A DNA stretch of 64,000 bases, taken from Neocallimastix lanati (nom. inval.). Lineage: Eukaryota > Neocallimastigomycota > Neocallimastigomycetes > Neocallimastigales > Neocallimastigaceae. The notes under the pieces are model-generated. The model had not been told where the DNA came from. It searched no databases and saw nothing but the letters and a program-made list of their open reading frames with translations. This document shows, one piece after another, positions 27,810 through 59,529 of this stretch (position 1 is its first letter; each line of letters opens with the position of its first letter). The DNA is taken from the NCBI GenBank assembly GCA_016946835.1, contig JACVTC010000055.1:147001-211000 (forward strand). The letters are read 5' to 3'. Made by a program: the position numbers and the translations under genes.

Positions 27810-28400
27810 TATTCAATTATTTATTATGTATTATTTATTATTTATTATTTATTATTATTCTATTATTTATTATTTATTACTTATTATTTAATTATTTATT
27901 ATTTATTATTTATTACTTATTATTTATTATTTATTATTTATTATTTATTATTTATTATTTATTATTTATTATTTATTATTTATTATTTATTATTTATTAA
28001 TAAATACTCTTTTTATTATTTATTATTTATTATTTATTAATAAATACTCTTTTTATTATTTATTATTTATTATTTATTAATAAATACTCTTTTTATTATT
28101 TATTATTTATTATTTATTAATAAATACTCTTTTTATTATTTATTATTTATTATTTATTATTTATTATTTATTATTTATTATTTATTATTTATTATTTATT
28201 ATTTATTATTTATTATTTATTATTTATTATTCAATTATTTATTATTTATTTTTTATTTATTATTTATTATTTATTATTTATTATTTATTATTTATTATTT
28301 ATTATTTATAATTTACTATTTATTATTTATTATTTATAATTTACTATTTATTATTTATTATTTATTATTTACTATTCAATTATTTTTTATTTATTATTTA
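27810..28400. repeat. Second heptamer (TTATTTA)n array with interruptions
   Basis: The same heptamer as at 23.0-23.45 kb, but with ACTTATT, TTCAATT and TAATTTACTATT variants and the 40-bp unit listed separately. Frames through it encode only Ile/Tyr/Leu/Phe repeats and are not genes. Confidence 0.85.
28001..28160. repeat. 40-bp tandem repeat, four copies
   Basis: Four copies of a 40-bp unit start at 28001, 28041, 28081 and 28121, each beginning TAAATACTCTTTTTATTATT. The first three spacings are exact; the last copy runs back into the heptamer array. Confidence 0.9.
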
Positions 28401-29170
28401 TTCTTTTTTTTATTATTTGTTACTATTTAAAATTAATTTAAATTTTATTATCATTATTAATTAGAGTAATGATTATTGCATATTATTACATATATAAATT
28501 AATCACTAATAAATAAAATCAGTTTAATAGTGTATATATATTAAGTCTTAGCATAAGCAATACATATTATTTAATATATTTAATAAATGATTTGAATATA
28601 AAAATTTTATTTATATTAATTATTTACTTACTATATAATTAAAGCTAAAAATAATAATTTAAAAAACAAGTATATTAATACATTTTTATGTTCATATATA
28701 GTTAAATTGAATAAACAAAGATATTTCAATTGATAAATTAGTTTTCCTATTATTCATAATTTTATTTGTTTATGATTATTAAATTGTTATTATATCATAA
28801 TTTATAACTCAAATTTTATTATTAAAAAAACTTTTTTTATATATATTATTATTATTGTTTATTATTGAAATCACACCCTATATTATAATATTAAATCTAA
28901 TAATAATAAATATAATATTATTACTAATTAAAAATAATTAAAATATAATTTATGATTAAAATATTATAATGAAATTATATTAATTTTTTAAAAGTATTAT
29001 TTATCATATAATTTGGTTATTTTTTATTTAAATTTCATAAATTACTTTATTCATTATTTTTATTATATATAAATATTTATTATTTATTATGATTGATTGT
29101 TAATATTTATTATTTTATTATTAATCATTTATAATTTATTATTTATTATTTATTATAATTCATATTTTTA

Positions 29171-29266
29171 ATATTATGATCTGTAATTGATTTATTTAGT
29201 ATTAATTTATTATTTTTAATATTATGATCTGTAATTGATTTATTTAGTATTAATTTATTATTTTTA
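29171..29266. repeat. 48-bp direct duplication
   Basis: ATATTATGATCTGTAATTGA begins at 29171 and again at 29219, with the flanking TTTATTTAGTATTAATTTAT also duplicated. Two near-identical copies, non-coding. Confidence 0.8.
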
Positions 29267-30397
29267 TTTATAATTTAACACTTCATTAAAATACTTTTAT
29301 ATATATATATTATTTATTTACAGTATTATAAAATTATTATTTAAATATTTTTGTTAAGAGTTAGGAACATAATACATTGTGGCTTATATATTAATTTTAT
29401 TACAATTTTCAATACATTTTAAACGTATATTTCATATATTTTAAACAATTTTTGATTTATTATTTTCATTGTTAATAATTATTATTGATTATTGAATATT
29501 TAAATGTGTTACATTTCTGAAAGTTGCATTTAAATTATTAAATGTTAACACTATAAATTTTTAATAATATTTTTTTAATACAATTATAAATAATAAATAA
29601 ATTAAAATCTGATTTAGAAACAAATAAATATAAATGTGTTAATTATTAAAAAAAAAAAATGTTTTAAAAATTTTCTTAATTACTTTGTAACAAAAAAAAG
29701 ACTTTATAATTAAAATTAGTTTATAATAAATAATTAAATATAAATAATAAAAATAAATAATTAAAAATAATTAATAATTAAATATGAATAAAAATTAATT
29801 AAAAAAATGTTTAATTTTGTAAACATTAAAAAAATTAAATTTTCTTATAAAACATTTTAAAATCATTAAAAAAAAAAAAAAAAAACTTAATAATTAGAAT
29901 GAATTTATTCATAATAAATAATAAAATGATAAATAACTTAATATTAAGATAAAATAATAAAGAAAAAAAATATTTTGTATATTAATATCAAATAATAAAA
30001 AAAAAAAAGAAAAAAAAAATTTTGTTAACAATTAACAATTATAAACTAAAATCTTTATTTAAAAAATTAAAATATATATATAATTAAATATATATTTATT
30101 TAAATATTGAATGAATATATTTTATTATAAATGGAAGAAAATGTAGATATTAAAAAAAAAAGAAAAAAAAAATATTAAGTGAAACTAATCGAGGAAAATT
30201 ATTATTTATAAAAAAAATAAATCTAATTTTTCATATAAAAAAAAAGTATATATTTAAAGATGATTTTTTTTTTTTTTTTTAACTATCGTAGCAGTATTTC
30301 TAGATGATACTTTTTATATTTCATCTAAATGTAGTTATCAAGTGTTCATTATTAGAACTTTTGTTAAAATTTTAATGCAGCAGAAAAAAATTATTTA

Positions 30398-30428
<31 letters not shown>

Positions 30429-30440
30429 ATTATTATTATT

Positions 30441-30772
30441 AACTTTTATATCTAAATCAATAATTTTATAAATACTATAAAACAAAATTTCAATTAAATA
30501 TTTTTATTTTTTTTTATATTTTTGTCTATAAGTATTTCTAAATAATTATTTTATTATTATTTGTATTTTTATATTTTTATAAATTAACCTTTACATCTAT
30601 ATCATTAATTTTATAAATACTATAAAACAAAATTTCAATTAAATATTTTTATTTTTTTTTATATTTTTGTCTATAAGTATTTCTAAATAATTATTTTATT
30701 ATTATTTGTATTTTTATATTTTTATAAATTAACCTTTACATCTATATCATTAATTTTATAAATACTCTAAAA
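30441..30772. repeat. 145-bp tandem duplication, two full copies and a partial third
   Basis: Units begin at 30441, 30586 and 30731 (exact 145-bp spacing), each starting with AAC-T/C-TTTA-T/C-ATCTA. The first copy differs at a few positions, while the second and third starts are identical. Both full copies contain TTTTTGTCTATAAGTATTTC. No ORF. Confidence 0.88.
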
Positions 30773-30837
30773 TTAATAAATATGGAAGGTTAAAAAAAAA
30801 TTTTATTTAAATATATTTTTAATGAATGTTTTATTTT

Positions 30838-30900
30838 TAAAGGATATTTTATTTTTAAAGGATATTTTATTTTTAAAGGATATTTTATTTTGAAAGATAT
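30838..30900. repeat. 18-bp tandem repeat (AAAGGATATTTTATTTTT)n
   Basis: About three and a half copies of AAAGGATATTTTATTTTT, decaying rightward to GAAAGATATTTTGTTTTT. Non-coding, 0.6 kb upstream of the ankyrin gene. Confidence 0.8.
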
Positions 30901-31516
30901 TTTGTTTTTAAAGAATATTTTACTTTAATATTTATTTTACAGATAGAACTATTAATTTTAATTTTTTATTAATATGTTTATTATATAATATTTATTTTAT
31001 TTTATTTTATTTTTTAAAAACTTTTTAAAGATGTAATAATTATTTATTATATATATATATTATATATTACATATTTTTTATTATTAAATATTATAGAAAT
31101 TCTTTAATAGTAAAAATAATATTTATTATTATTTATTATTCATTATTATTCATTATTCATTATTTATATTACATATTTTATTATATTATTATTTATATTA
31201 ATTTTATTATATATTTTATTACATTTATTATTTATTATTTATTGATATATTATTATTATTATTTATCTATTATTAATTATTGTTTATTGTTTATTGTTTA
31301 TTAATTATTGATTTTTGATTATTATTTATTGATTATTGATTTATTTATTATTTATTATTCATTATTCATTATTCTTTTTTATTATTTATATTATATATTT
31401 TATTATATATTTTATTATTTATTTATTTATTTATATCATTTATCATTTACTATTTATTATTTATTGATATATTATTATATATTATGATTATTTACAAATT
31501 TTAAAAAAGATAGCAT

Positions 31517-34468
31517 ATGAATCACGAAAAAATATTGAAAAAGATTATATGTAGTAATGATTTAAATGCATTTCATATATATATAATTAATTATAATATA
31601 AATTTACAAGAATATGGATATGAAAAGAATAATAGAATTAAAGAATTAATTATATACAGAAGAAATAAAAAGGTAAATGATTCTTCAACTCTTAGTATTC
31701 ATTTAGAAAATGTAAAATTTGATCCTTTAATATATGCAATTGAGAAGAATTGTTCTATTAATTTTATAAAATTTATCATTAATAAATATAATAATTTGAA
31801 TTATGATATCTCTGATGGTAAAAATCCATTATTTGTTTCAATTCAAACGGATAATTATCTTATAGCAGATTTACTAATACAGCAAAATGCAGATATTCAT
31901 TACATTAATTCTAAGAAAATGAATATTATTCAATATTTAATGGATAATGATAAATTATCGAAAAAACATTTAAATTTCTTATTAAATAGAAAATTTAATA
32001 TTAATAGTTTGATATATAGTAATCCAGAATTCAATATAATCTTAAATAAAACAACTTTAGAATACATAATAGAAAATGTGAATGAAAATGCAAAAGGTAT
32101 TTTTAGCATAATTTTAAAATATACTATATTTACTAATGATTTTATTTTAAATTTAATCACAATTAAAAAACATCATAAATATATATCTGATAAAATGTTA
32201 AATAACCTGATTTATAATGAGAAAAAAAAGTTGGTTATCAATAAAGGATTATATGAAGCAGTTATTACTTGTAATGATTCTGAACTTTTAAATACTTTGT
32301 TCTTATATGATACAAATTTTGATTCTGCTGTAAAACAGAAATCTATTGTAAATGAAGTATCGGGTTATAGATTATTATCCAACGCAGTGCCTCTAGCAAA
32401 TTACGAAATATTACAACTATTAAATAAAAAGGGATTTAGTATTAATGAATATAATGATAATGGTATAACTCCACTGATACAAGCAATCTACTTTAATAAA
32501 ATTAATTTTATTCCTTTTCTAATTAAAAACGGTGCTGATGTTAACAAAAAAAGCAAAAAAGATGAATTTCCAATTGTCTCTGCAATAAAAAAACGAAATA
32601 TTAAGATACTTAACCTATTATTAAAAAATGGTGCTAATCCTAATCAAAAAGATAGTAAGGGGAATACTGCATTGATGTATGCTTCACAATTTGGTATTAT
32701 CGCTGCCGCAAAAATTTTGATTGATAATAATGCAGATATTAACGCTCAAAATGAACAAGGATTAACTGCATTAATTATATCATTAATAAGTAATCGAACA
32801 GCGTTAATTAAGTATTTACTCAGTAACAACAAAATAGATTTAAATCTTAAATGTAAAAAAGGTCTGAATGCCTTAATGTATGCTGCAAAGCAAAGTCATT
32901 TTGATAATTTAAAATTATTAATAGATAAATTATCAAACAGTAAAATTGATATAAATTTAAAGGAGGTTGATAATGAAGGATTAAATGCATTAATCCACTC
33001 ATGCTACTGTGGAAGTTATCAAAAAAACGTTTATATTTCTAATTCATATATAGCTAAATTATTGAATTCATATTATAATATCGTTGAGATTCTTCTCAAC
33101 AAAGGTTTTAATGTCCATAAAAAATCTATAAAGGGTCAAAATGCATTGATGATTGCTTCAGAATTTGGATGTTTATCGATCGTTAAATTATTAATAGAAC
33201 ATGGAATCGATATCAATGGCAAAGATAATAACGGACAAAATGCTTTGTTATATGCATGTCGATCAGATTTACTAACCTTGAATGAAAAATTAAGACCAGA
33301 AAGAGAAAATCTTCGACAGGAATATCCTAATAATGAACTTCTTACGTCCTTAATAAAAAATATATTTGATATAGAAGATTTTAATTATGAATATTCCTAT
33401 GGAGAAGGGAAATACGGTTATATTCATTTAGTTAAATATTTGATAAATCAAGGAATTAATATTTATGCAAAGGACGACAAAGGAAATAATGCGTTAATGG
33501 AAGCGTCAAGTCATGGTTTTATTAATATTATTGAATATTTATTGGAAAAAGGTATTCCAGTAGAGGAGAGAAATAACGAAGGATATACGGCATTAATGTA
33601 TGCTACTAAAAATGGTTATCTTAATATTGTAAAATGTTTAATAAAAAATGGTGCCAGCATAAATGATCTTGATACAAATGGTAATAATTTGTTAATGTTA
33701 GCATCTTCAGAAGGTTTTATGGAAATAGTGGAATATTTAAAGGAGATGGGATTAAGTATCCATTCTAAAAACAAAGACGGAAATAATGCTTTAATGCTTG
33801 CGATTATGGGTAATCATATAAATATTATTCAATATTTACATCATCAAGGAATTAATCTCTATGAAAAAGACAATCATGGGTGTAACGCTTTAATGTTAGC
33901 AGCTAATTGTGATAAGCTCGATATTGTTCAATATTTATGTGATATGAATATGAATGTTAATAAGGTGGATAATAATGGATGGACTCCCTTAATGTATGCT
34001 ACTTTTTTCAATGGGAATAAGAAATATCCTTTTACTTCTCAAAAAGTGCCTAATCTTTCCACTTCAATTCAATCCAATTTTGTTATTATCCAATGTTTAG
34101 TAGATCATGGTGCTGAAATCAATTATAAAAATCATGAAGGAGTCACTGCGTTGATGTTAGCCTCCCAGTATGGGTCATTACGAGTTGTTAAATATTTAAT
34201 ACAAATGGGTGCAAATTTAGATATTGTGGATAATGAAGGAAATGATGTTATAAAATATGCAGAAAGATCCATATTTTTTGAAAACTATCTTAATTTAATA
34301 AAATCTAAAATTGAAAGGCCTTCACTTAATTCATATTATACATCAATTACAGAAGCTACATGTATACCCAAATCTCCTAGTGATATCTTTTATTATTATA
34401 ATATTAGTCATTTCAAGTCGAGTAATTATGAATTACTTGAAAATTATTTAAAATCAATAAAAAAATAA
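31517..34468 (+). CDS. Ankyrin-repeat protein, 983 aa, single exon
   Basis: One uninterrupted 984-codon frame, unlike its intron-rich neighbours. Residues about 100-270 hold diverged or isolated repeats; from about 280 to 935 there is a continuous array of roughly 16 ankyrin units with consensus G-x-(N/T)-A-L-M-x-A-x-x-x-G-x-x-x-I-V-x-x-L-x-x-x-G-x-(D/N)-I-N. Examples: 'KGNTALMYASQFGIIAAAKI', 'KGQNALMIASEFGCLSIVKL', 'EGVTALMLASQYGSLRVVKY'. Several units carry insertions in the repeat, for example the Arg/Glu-rich segment near residue 595 and a Tyr/Gly-rich one near 630. There is no signal peptide, membrane segment or effector domain, so it is probably a soluble protein-interaction scaffold; partner and pathway cannot be read. 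Such proteins form large families in anaerobic gut fungi. The start at 31517 follows stops in an A/T-only upstream region. The protein class is certain, the function unknown. Confidence 0.9.
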   Translation: MNHEKILKKIICSNDLNAFHIYIINYNINLQEYGYEKNNRIKELIIYRRNKKVNDSSTLSIHLENVKFDPLIYAIEKNCSINFIKFIINKYNNLNYDISDGKNPLFVSIQTDNYLIADLLIQQNADIHYINSKKMNIIQYLMDNDKLSKKHLNFLLNRKFNINSLIYSNPEFNIILNKTTLEYIIENVNENAKGIFSIILKYTIFTNDFILNLITIKKHHKYISDKMLNNLIYNEKKKLVINKGLYEAVITCNDSELLNTLFLYDTNFDSAVKQKSIVNEVSGYRLLSNAVPLANYEILQLLNKKGFSINEYNDNGITPLIQAIYFNKINFIPFLIKNGADVNKKSKKDEFPIVSAIKKRNIKILNLLLKNGANPNQKDSKGNTALMYASQFGIIAAAKILIDNNADINAQNEQGLTALIISLISNRTALIKYLLSNNKIDLNLKCKKGLNALMYAAKQSHFDNLKLLIDKLSNSKIDINLKEVDNEGLNALIHSCYCGSYQKNVYISNSYIAKLLNSYYNIVEILLNKGFNVHKKSIKGQNALMIASEFGCLSIVKLLIEHGIDINGKDNNGQNALLYACRSDLLTLNEKLRPERENLRQEYPNNELLTSLIKNIFDIEDFNYEYSYGEGKYGYIHLVKYLINQGINIYAKDDKGNNALMEASSHGFINIIEYLLEKGIPVEERNNEGYTALMYATKNGYLNIVKCLIKNGASINDLDTNGNNLLMLASSEGFMEIVEYLKEMGLSIHSKNKDGNNALMLAIMGNHINIIQYLHHQGINLYEKDNHGCNALMLAANCDKLDIVQYLCDMNMNVNKVDNNGWTPLMYATFFNGNKKYPFTSQKVPNLSTSIQSNFVIIQCLVDHGAEINYKNHEGVTALMLASQYGSLRVVKYLIQMGANLDIVDNEGNDVIKYAERSIFFENYLNLIKSKIERPSLNSYYTSITEATCIPKSPSDIFYYYNISHFKSSNYELLENYLKSIKK

Positions 34469-35170
34469 AAAAAAATAAAAAATAAAAATTAAAATAAAAA
34501 TTAAAATAAAAATTAAAATAAAAAAAAAATAATAATAATTTAATATAAAATGATTATAAGATAAAGAATACAAGAATGCAATAAAAATATTTAAAAAAAA
34601 AAAAAAAAAAAAAAGGTTTCTTAATTTAATAATTCATTTTTGTATTATTTTAAATATTTTTATTTATTCTTCATTTCATTTTTAATTTCTAATATTGATA
34701 AAAATTACTATCGTTATTATAAAAGTTTTATTACATTTAAATCTAATAATTTTTCATTAATATATATATATATATATAAAATAATATAATAAAATAAAAT
34801 AAAATATAATTTAAATAAAAAAAAAAAAAAAACCTTTAAATAAATAATAAATAAAAAATAAAAAAAAAAAAAAAAAAAAGCCTTAAATTCTTCTTATAAA
34901 TTATATAAATATTAATATTTATATAATTTTATTTTAATATTTTGAAACATTAAAATAATTCAATTTTACATATATTTAAGAATTTTGAATATTTCGTAAA
35001 AAATATATATAAATAGAGATCTGTTAAATAGATTTATTTATAATAAATTTTTATTACTTTGTCATTAAAACATAAATTAATATTAAAGAAAATATAAATT
35101 TAATAGGAAACGTATTTACAGTAAAATTATCATATATTTTCTATTATCTTAATTTTTTTTTTTTTTTTTT

Positions 35171-35344
<174 letters not shown>

Positions 35345-35861
35345 CGTTGTCATTGTAATTATAACAATGTAATTTTAACAAAATAATAATTTTTAGATAT
35401 ATGTATTAATGGTCATTACCATTAATACATATATTTAATAATAATTTTTATTAATTTTTAAATTATTTAATTGTATTTAGAAAATTTAAAGTTTTTGTAT
35501 AAAATGGTATGTAATAATAATATAAAATATGAAATTAGAAATATGAAATATGAAATTACATATATTACAATTATTAAAAATTAAAGTTTAGTATCTTATT
35601 TATTTTTACTTTCTTTAATAATATGAAACTTTAAAAATAAAAAATAAAAAAAAAAAAAAAATACTAAAGAAATAAAAAAATTAATTTTTTATTCTTTTGT
35701 TTTTTTTTTTAGAAAATAAGGTTCATTTATTATAATATGAATTACTGGGAATTAAAGTTCATAATATTAATATATAAATTGAGAAATAAAGTTCATTTAT
35801 TAAAATATAATAGTATATCATAATCTATCATAATCATATTTATAATATTTAAAAAAATAAT

Positions 35862-35976
35862 AAAATAAAATAAAATAAAATAAAATAAAATAAAATAAAA
35901 TAAAATAAAATAAAATAAAATAAAATAAAATAAAATAAAATAAAATAAAATAAATAAAATAAAATAAAATAAAAAA
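35862..35976. repeat. (TAAAA)n pentamer array
   Basis: About 23 copies of TAAAA with one shortened unit near 35951. Reverse frames reading Leu-Phe-Tyr-Phe-Ile repeats are artefacts of this array. Confidence 0.9.
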
Positions 35977-36103
35977 CAAGAAAAAAAAGAACAAAAAAGA
36001 AAAGCAATTAATTTTAATACTAATAATAAGAATAAGAATAATAAAGAACAAGCAAAAATATAAAGTACAAAATACAACAATTAAAAATAATTAAAACAAA
36101 AGC

Positions 36104-36135
<32 letters not shown>

Positions 36136-36558
36136 TATATAAAGTATATATATTCTTTAATTGTTATATCGAATATTTAAATAATAAATTATATTTATAA
36201 TATCGTTATTATTATATATTTTCGATTACATTTTTACTAAAAAATAATATCTAATATTTCATATATTATTTATAACAATTAATATTATAACCATATAATT
36301 ATAATAACAATAATCTTTTCTTACTCTATATATATATATACTATTATTATATTTTATATTATATTATTTTATTATACTATTTTTTTTTTTGAATATCTAT
36401 GATTAAATGATATAAACATTTGAAAACAATTATCAATCACCATTATTATATTATCATAAAGAGAAATACCTTTAAATGCATTAATTAATATATTGTCGAT
36501 GTTATATATATATATTTAATATATATATATAATTTTGTGCTGTATATTATTTATATCT

Positions 36559-36589
<31 letters not shown>

Positions 36590-36678
36590 GTTTGCTATAA
36601 TTTTTAATTATATTAATAATAATAATTGAAGGGGAAAAACAACTCTACATATATAAAACAATAATAATATCAATATTA

Positions 36679-36710
<32 letters not shown>

Positions 36711-36717
36711 TTATATC

Positions 36718-55793
<19,076 letters not shown>

Positions 55794-56048
55794 AAAAAAA
55801 TATATTTATATATAAAAATGAAAATAAAAAGAAAGGGGAATTTTTTTTTTTTTTATTTATGAAAAATACTTAAATTTAAAATAAAATAACAATATTATAT
55901 TTAAAAAATAATAATAATAATTATAAAAAATAAAATAATAAAATAAAAAAAATAAAAAATAAAAATAAAAATAAAAAATATAAAAATAATAATTTAATGA
56001 TATTTATATATATAAAATAAAAAAATATTAAAAAAAAAAAAAAAAAAA

Positions 56049-56113
<65 letters not shown>

Positions 56114-56667
56114 TAATAATAAAAAAGATAGAAACAAAGAAATGCCAATAAAATATAATAATATTAAATCGAAAAAAAAAAAAAAAAAAAAAAAAAGTAT
56201 ATATATAAATATATATGTATATTATATATGTATATTTTTTTTTTATTAGTAATGTAAAATAAATAATATTAATAATCTATAGAATAAACTATAAATGAAA
56301 TATAAATAATTATAAGTGTTACTAATATTAATATTAATTATAGTAATAATACAACAAATTAAATAAAGTAAAATTAAAAATAATTAATAATTTTATATTT
56401 AAAATTGACAAAAAAAAAAAAAAAAAAAAAAAATTGTAATAAAAAAATATATAACACAAATCTTTATGAGAATGTTTTAATATAAAAATTTAAGAATTTT
56501 TTAAATATTAATTTTATTATATATATATTATTAATTTTATAAATTTTATAATTATTATATTCTATGTTATTTTATTATTCCAATGATTTTTACTATTATT
56601 TATTATATTAATAATTTTATTATATTATTCTTTAATATATTAAAAACAAAATAAAATAAAAAACTTC

Positions 56668-56746
<79 letters not shown>

Positions 56747-57089
56747 ACTAAAATGAAAATAAAAGTAATTAAAATATATATATATATATATAATTCTATC
56801 ATTAATAATAAATTAGAATCATTCTTTTTTATTAAAAAAATAATATAAAATAAAAAAGAATTAAAAATATATTAATATTAATATTAAATAATTTAATGAT
56901 TATTAATTAGAAAAATAAATAAAAAAACGATATTATTATATTCATTATTTATTAAAATTCTACTTTATAATACTAAAAATTTAAAAATAAAAAAAAAATT
57001 AACTAATATATTATTATATAATTATTATTATTACTATTATTACTATTATTCTGCTTATTAAATATCATTACTTTATTATTATATAATAT

Positions 57090-57120
<31 letters not shown>

Positions 57121-57186
57121 TTGTTATAGTTGTTTCGATTAATTTAAATTTGTGTATATGTTGTTATTATGATTGTTTTCATTATT
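55794..57186. other. Convergent intergenic region (two 3' ends)
   Basis: About 1.4 kb between the ALFY-like stop and the stop of the opposite-strand propeller gene. It holds (AAT)n at 56050-56109, (ATT)n at 56669-56744, and A-tracts at 56172-56196, 56410-56432 and 57094-57120. No gene is visible. Confidence 0.6.
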
Positions 57187-58338
57187 TTAATTAAAGCCAT
57201 TACATAATAAAGGCTTTGTTTTTTCATTCCATGATACAGCAAAAGATTGTCTTCTTGGCTTATCATTCTTAACAATAGCTAAAGATGAAATATCTCTATC
57301 CTTAACATTGTTAGTATAAGTAAGCTCACCTTCTAATTCCATTATTGTTTTCAATTTAAATAATTTACCATAGAACTTATCTTTATCTTCATTCTTAACT
57401 ATTTTACCTAAAACAAGTGGTGACTGAATACTGAAATCAGATTTAACAAGTTTTTCAACAAATGTACCGAAAAGACGTTTTGATAAACCAAGAATAGAAC
57501 GATAACCAAATACATAAACATTTTCATTTTCTTGTGAAACATAGAATAATCTACCAGGAATAAATTCTAAATCTTCAGTATAAGATAATCTTAAACTATT
57601 GGTAAGTTCTTTTCTTTCAAAAACTAAAATTTTTCCACTGTAAGATGAACTTACAAAAACATTTTTTTTATCTCTAGAAATTTCAATACCTCCTGCACCT
57701 TTAATTGACTTTGCCACAACCTTACAAACACTATATATATTATTATTGGTCATCGTTATTATTTTTGTTGTTATTTTTGTTGTTGTAACAGTTATTTTTA
57801 TATTATTGTTTTTATATTATTGTTATAGTTGTTGTTTTCGTTATTGTTATTATTATAATTAATCAATTTTTAATTATATTTGAAATATTTAGTAAATAAA
57901 AAGCATATAAAAATAAAATATAAAATATATATTATTATATATATATAAATATATACTTTTATATTTATAATAAAATATAATATATATATTATATAATGCT
58001 TTATTTCTATTCACCTATCTTCATCACAAAAAATAATTTTACTACTTGATTTAGTTAATGCATTCTCAAAAAGTTGTATCCTGATTTTATTTTAATTATT
58101 GATAATAAAAATATATAAATATAAATATAATATATTATAATATAATATTTTCAAAATATTTAATATTAAATGGATTTACCATTTATTATTTGTATTATAT
58201 TTATTAATAATATATAGCTCATTTTCATTTACAAGAGCTATTATTGTTATTTCATGATTTTGTATAATTGAATATATTATTATAAAAAATTAATATAATA
58301 TATATTAATAGTTTATTATTATTTTTATTCTATTCCTT

Positions 58339-58370
<32 letters not shown>

Positions 58371-59529
58371 TATTATTATTATTATTATTTGAAATATAAT
58401 TATAATTAATTACCAAAATCTGAGGCATATTTAATTAAATTATGTTTAAGTGTACTTTTCCAAATAATTTCTTTATTTTCTGGTAAATACTATTTAAATA
58501 AAAGGAAGGTTTTATAATATTTTAATATATATTATTAATAATAATATAATAAAGAATAATAAAGAATAAAAAAAAAATAAAATAAAAAATAAAAAATAAA
58601 AAATAAAAAATTTACTACACAATTATATAATAAAAAATGAATTTTTATAAATTTGCTTACTTCAAACTTTTCAATGGTATTTCCTTTTTCATCTTCATTT
58701 ATGAAGTATACTAAAGTATTATTTCCTTTTTTTGGTTTATATAATTTTACTTTTTTAAAATGAACCTTCTTATCTTCTGGAAAATTAGTTATCTTTAACT
58801 TTGAAGCTTTCTTTTTCTTTATATATATATTATTATTATTTTATTATTTTTTCTTTTTTTTTTTTTTTTTTGTGTATGTGTTTCATTAATTTTCATTTCA
58901 TATAATTTAATATATATATTTACTTCAATATCATAAAAGTATGGAGGTAAATAATTATCTTCAACATTATTAACAAAGTTTACTATACTATTTTGAGCTT
59001 TAAGAAAAAAAAAAAAAGTGATAAGATAAAATTAAATAAAATATAATATAATATAATAAAAATAAATTAAATTTTAATAATTATTTATTACTTCATATTT
59101 CTATTAAATATAACTAAAAAAAAATTAAAATTAAAATTAAATAAAATAAAAAAGCAATTACCACAAGTATAAATAGAAGTTGAACTTTCTTCATGAATTG
59201 TAAAATCATTACATAATGCTGGTACTTAAAAACAAATTATAATAATGGATAGAAAAAATTCAACATTTCAATTTAAATATATAATATTAATATTTAACAA
59301 TAAAAAAGAAATACTTAAAATAAAAATATAATATTGCAAATATAATAAATCATTTACAATCTTGTATTGGTTTGCATGATAACTGAAATTTGGTTTTTAA
59401 TGGAAAGCTATCCTTTAATAAACCGCCTTTTTTTATTAAAAATGAAACTGGTAAATATAAAAACGAAATAATAATTATGGTTATTGCTGTTCCTGTTAAT
59501 CCAATACCCTTTAATACACCAATAGCCAT
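57187..59529 (-). CDS. Membrane-anchored paraoxonase-like beta-propeller, probable pseudoenzyme
   Basis: Eight predicted exons on the minus strand: 59529-59358, 59224-59162, 58997-58924, 58810-58661, 58489-58414, 58237-58180, 58080-58015, 57730-57187; 1203 nt, 400 residues, every junction in frame. Residues about 12-32 are one hydrophobic segment (signal-anchor), placing the propeller in the ER lumen or outside. The order of motifs follows paraoxonases (PON): 'CNDFTIHEESSTSIYTC', 'NTLVYFINEDEKGNTIEKFE', 'SDFALVNENELYIIN', 'GAGGIEISRDKKNVFVSSS', 'GKILVFERK'. C52 and C396 sit where PON1 has its closing disulfide (C42-C353). The calcium-site residues of PON1 appear replaced: N168 by S176, N224 by G233, D269/N270 by G279/R280, E53 by N63. 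I infer a structural or binding role rather than lactonase/arylesterase activity. An unspliced upstream ATG at 57753 would wrongly add intron sequence. Confidence 0.75.

Larger units (their letters stand above)
19988..31516. other. Second gene desert with several repeat arrays
   Basis: About 11.5 kb with no supportable gene. It consists of A/T-only sequence, the heptamer arrays at 23003-23455 and 27810-28400, and short tandem duplications at 29171-29266, 30441-30772 and 30838-30900. A short frame from about 22029 to 22278 (begins MYTLDKIDVKALSIF) is slightly less repetitive than the rest, but becomes Phe/Tyr-rich and resembles nothing I know; I do not call it a gene. Confidence 0.5.

Noticed and set aside
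27690-28040. Hydrophobic 116-codon plus-strand frame
   Set aside because: Mostly heptamer-array translation (Ile-Tyr-Tyr-Leu-Leu-Phe cycle).
35793-36080. Two overlapping Leu/Phe/Tyr/Ile-rich minus-strand frames that look like membrane proteins
   Set aside because: They read through the (TAAAA)n pentamer array in two frames; hydrophobicity is an artefact.
57731-57753. ATG at 57753 as start of a separate 188-aa gene
   Set aside because: The segment is the end of an intron; joining exon 7 to 57730 restores the paraoxonase-like frame.
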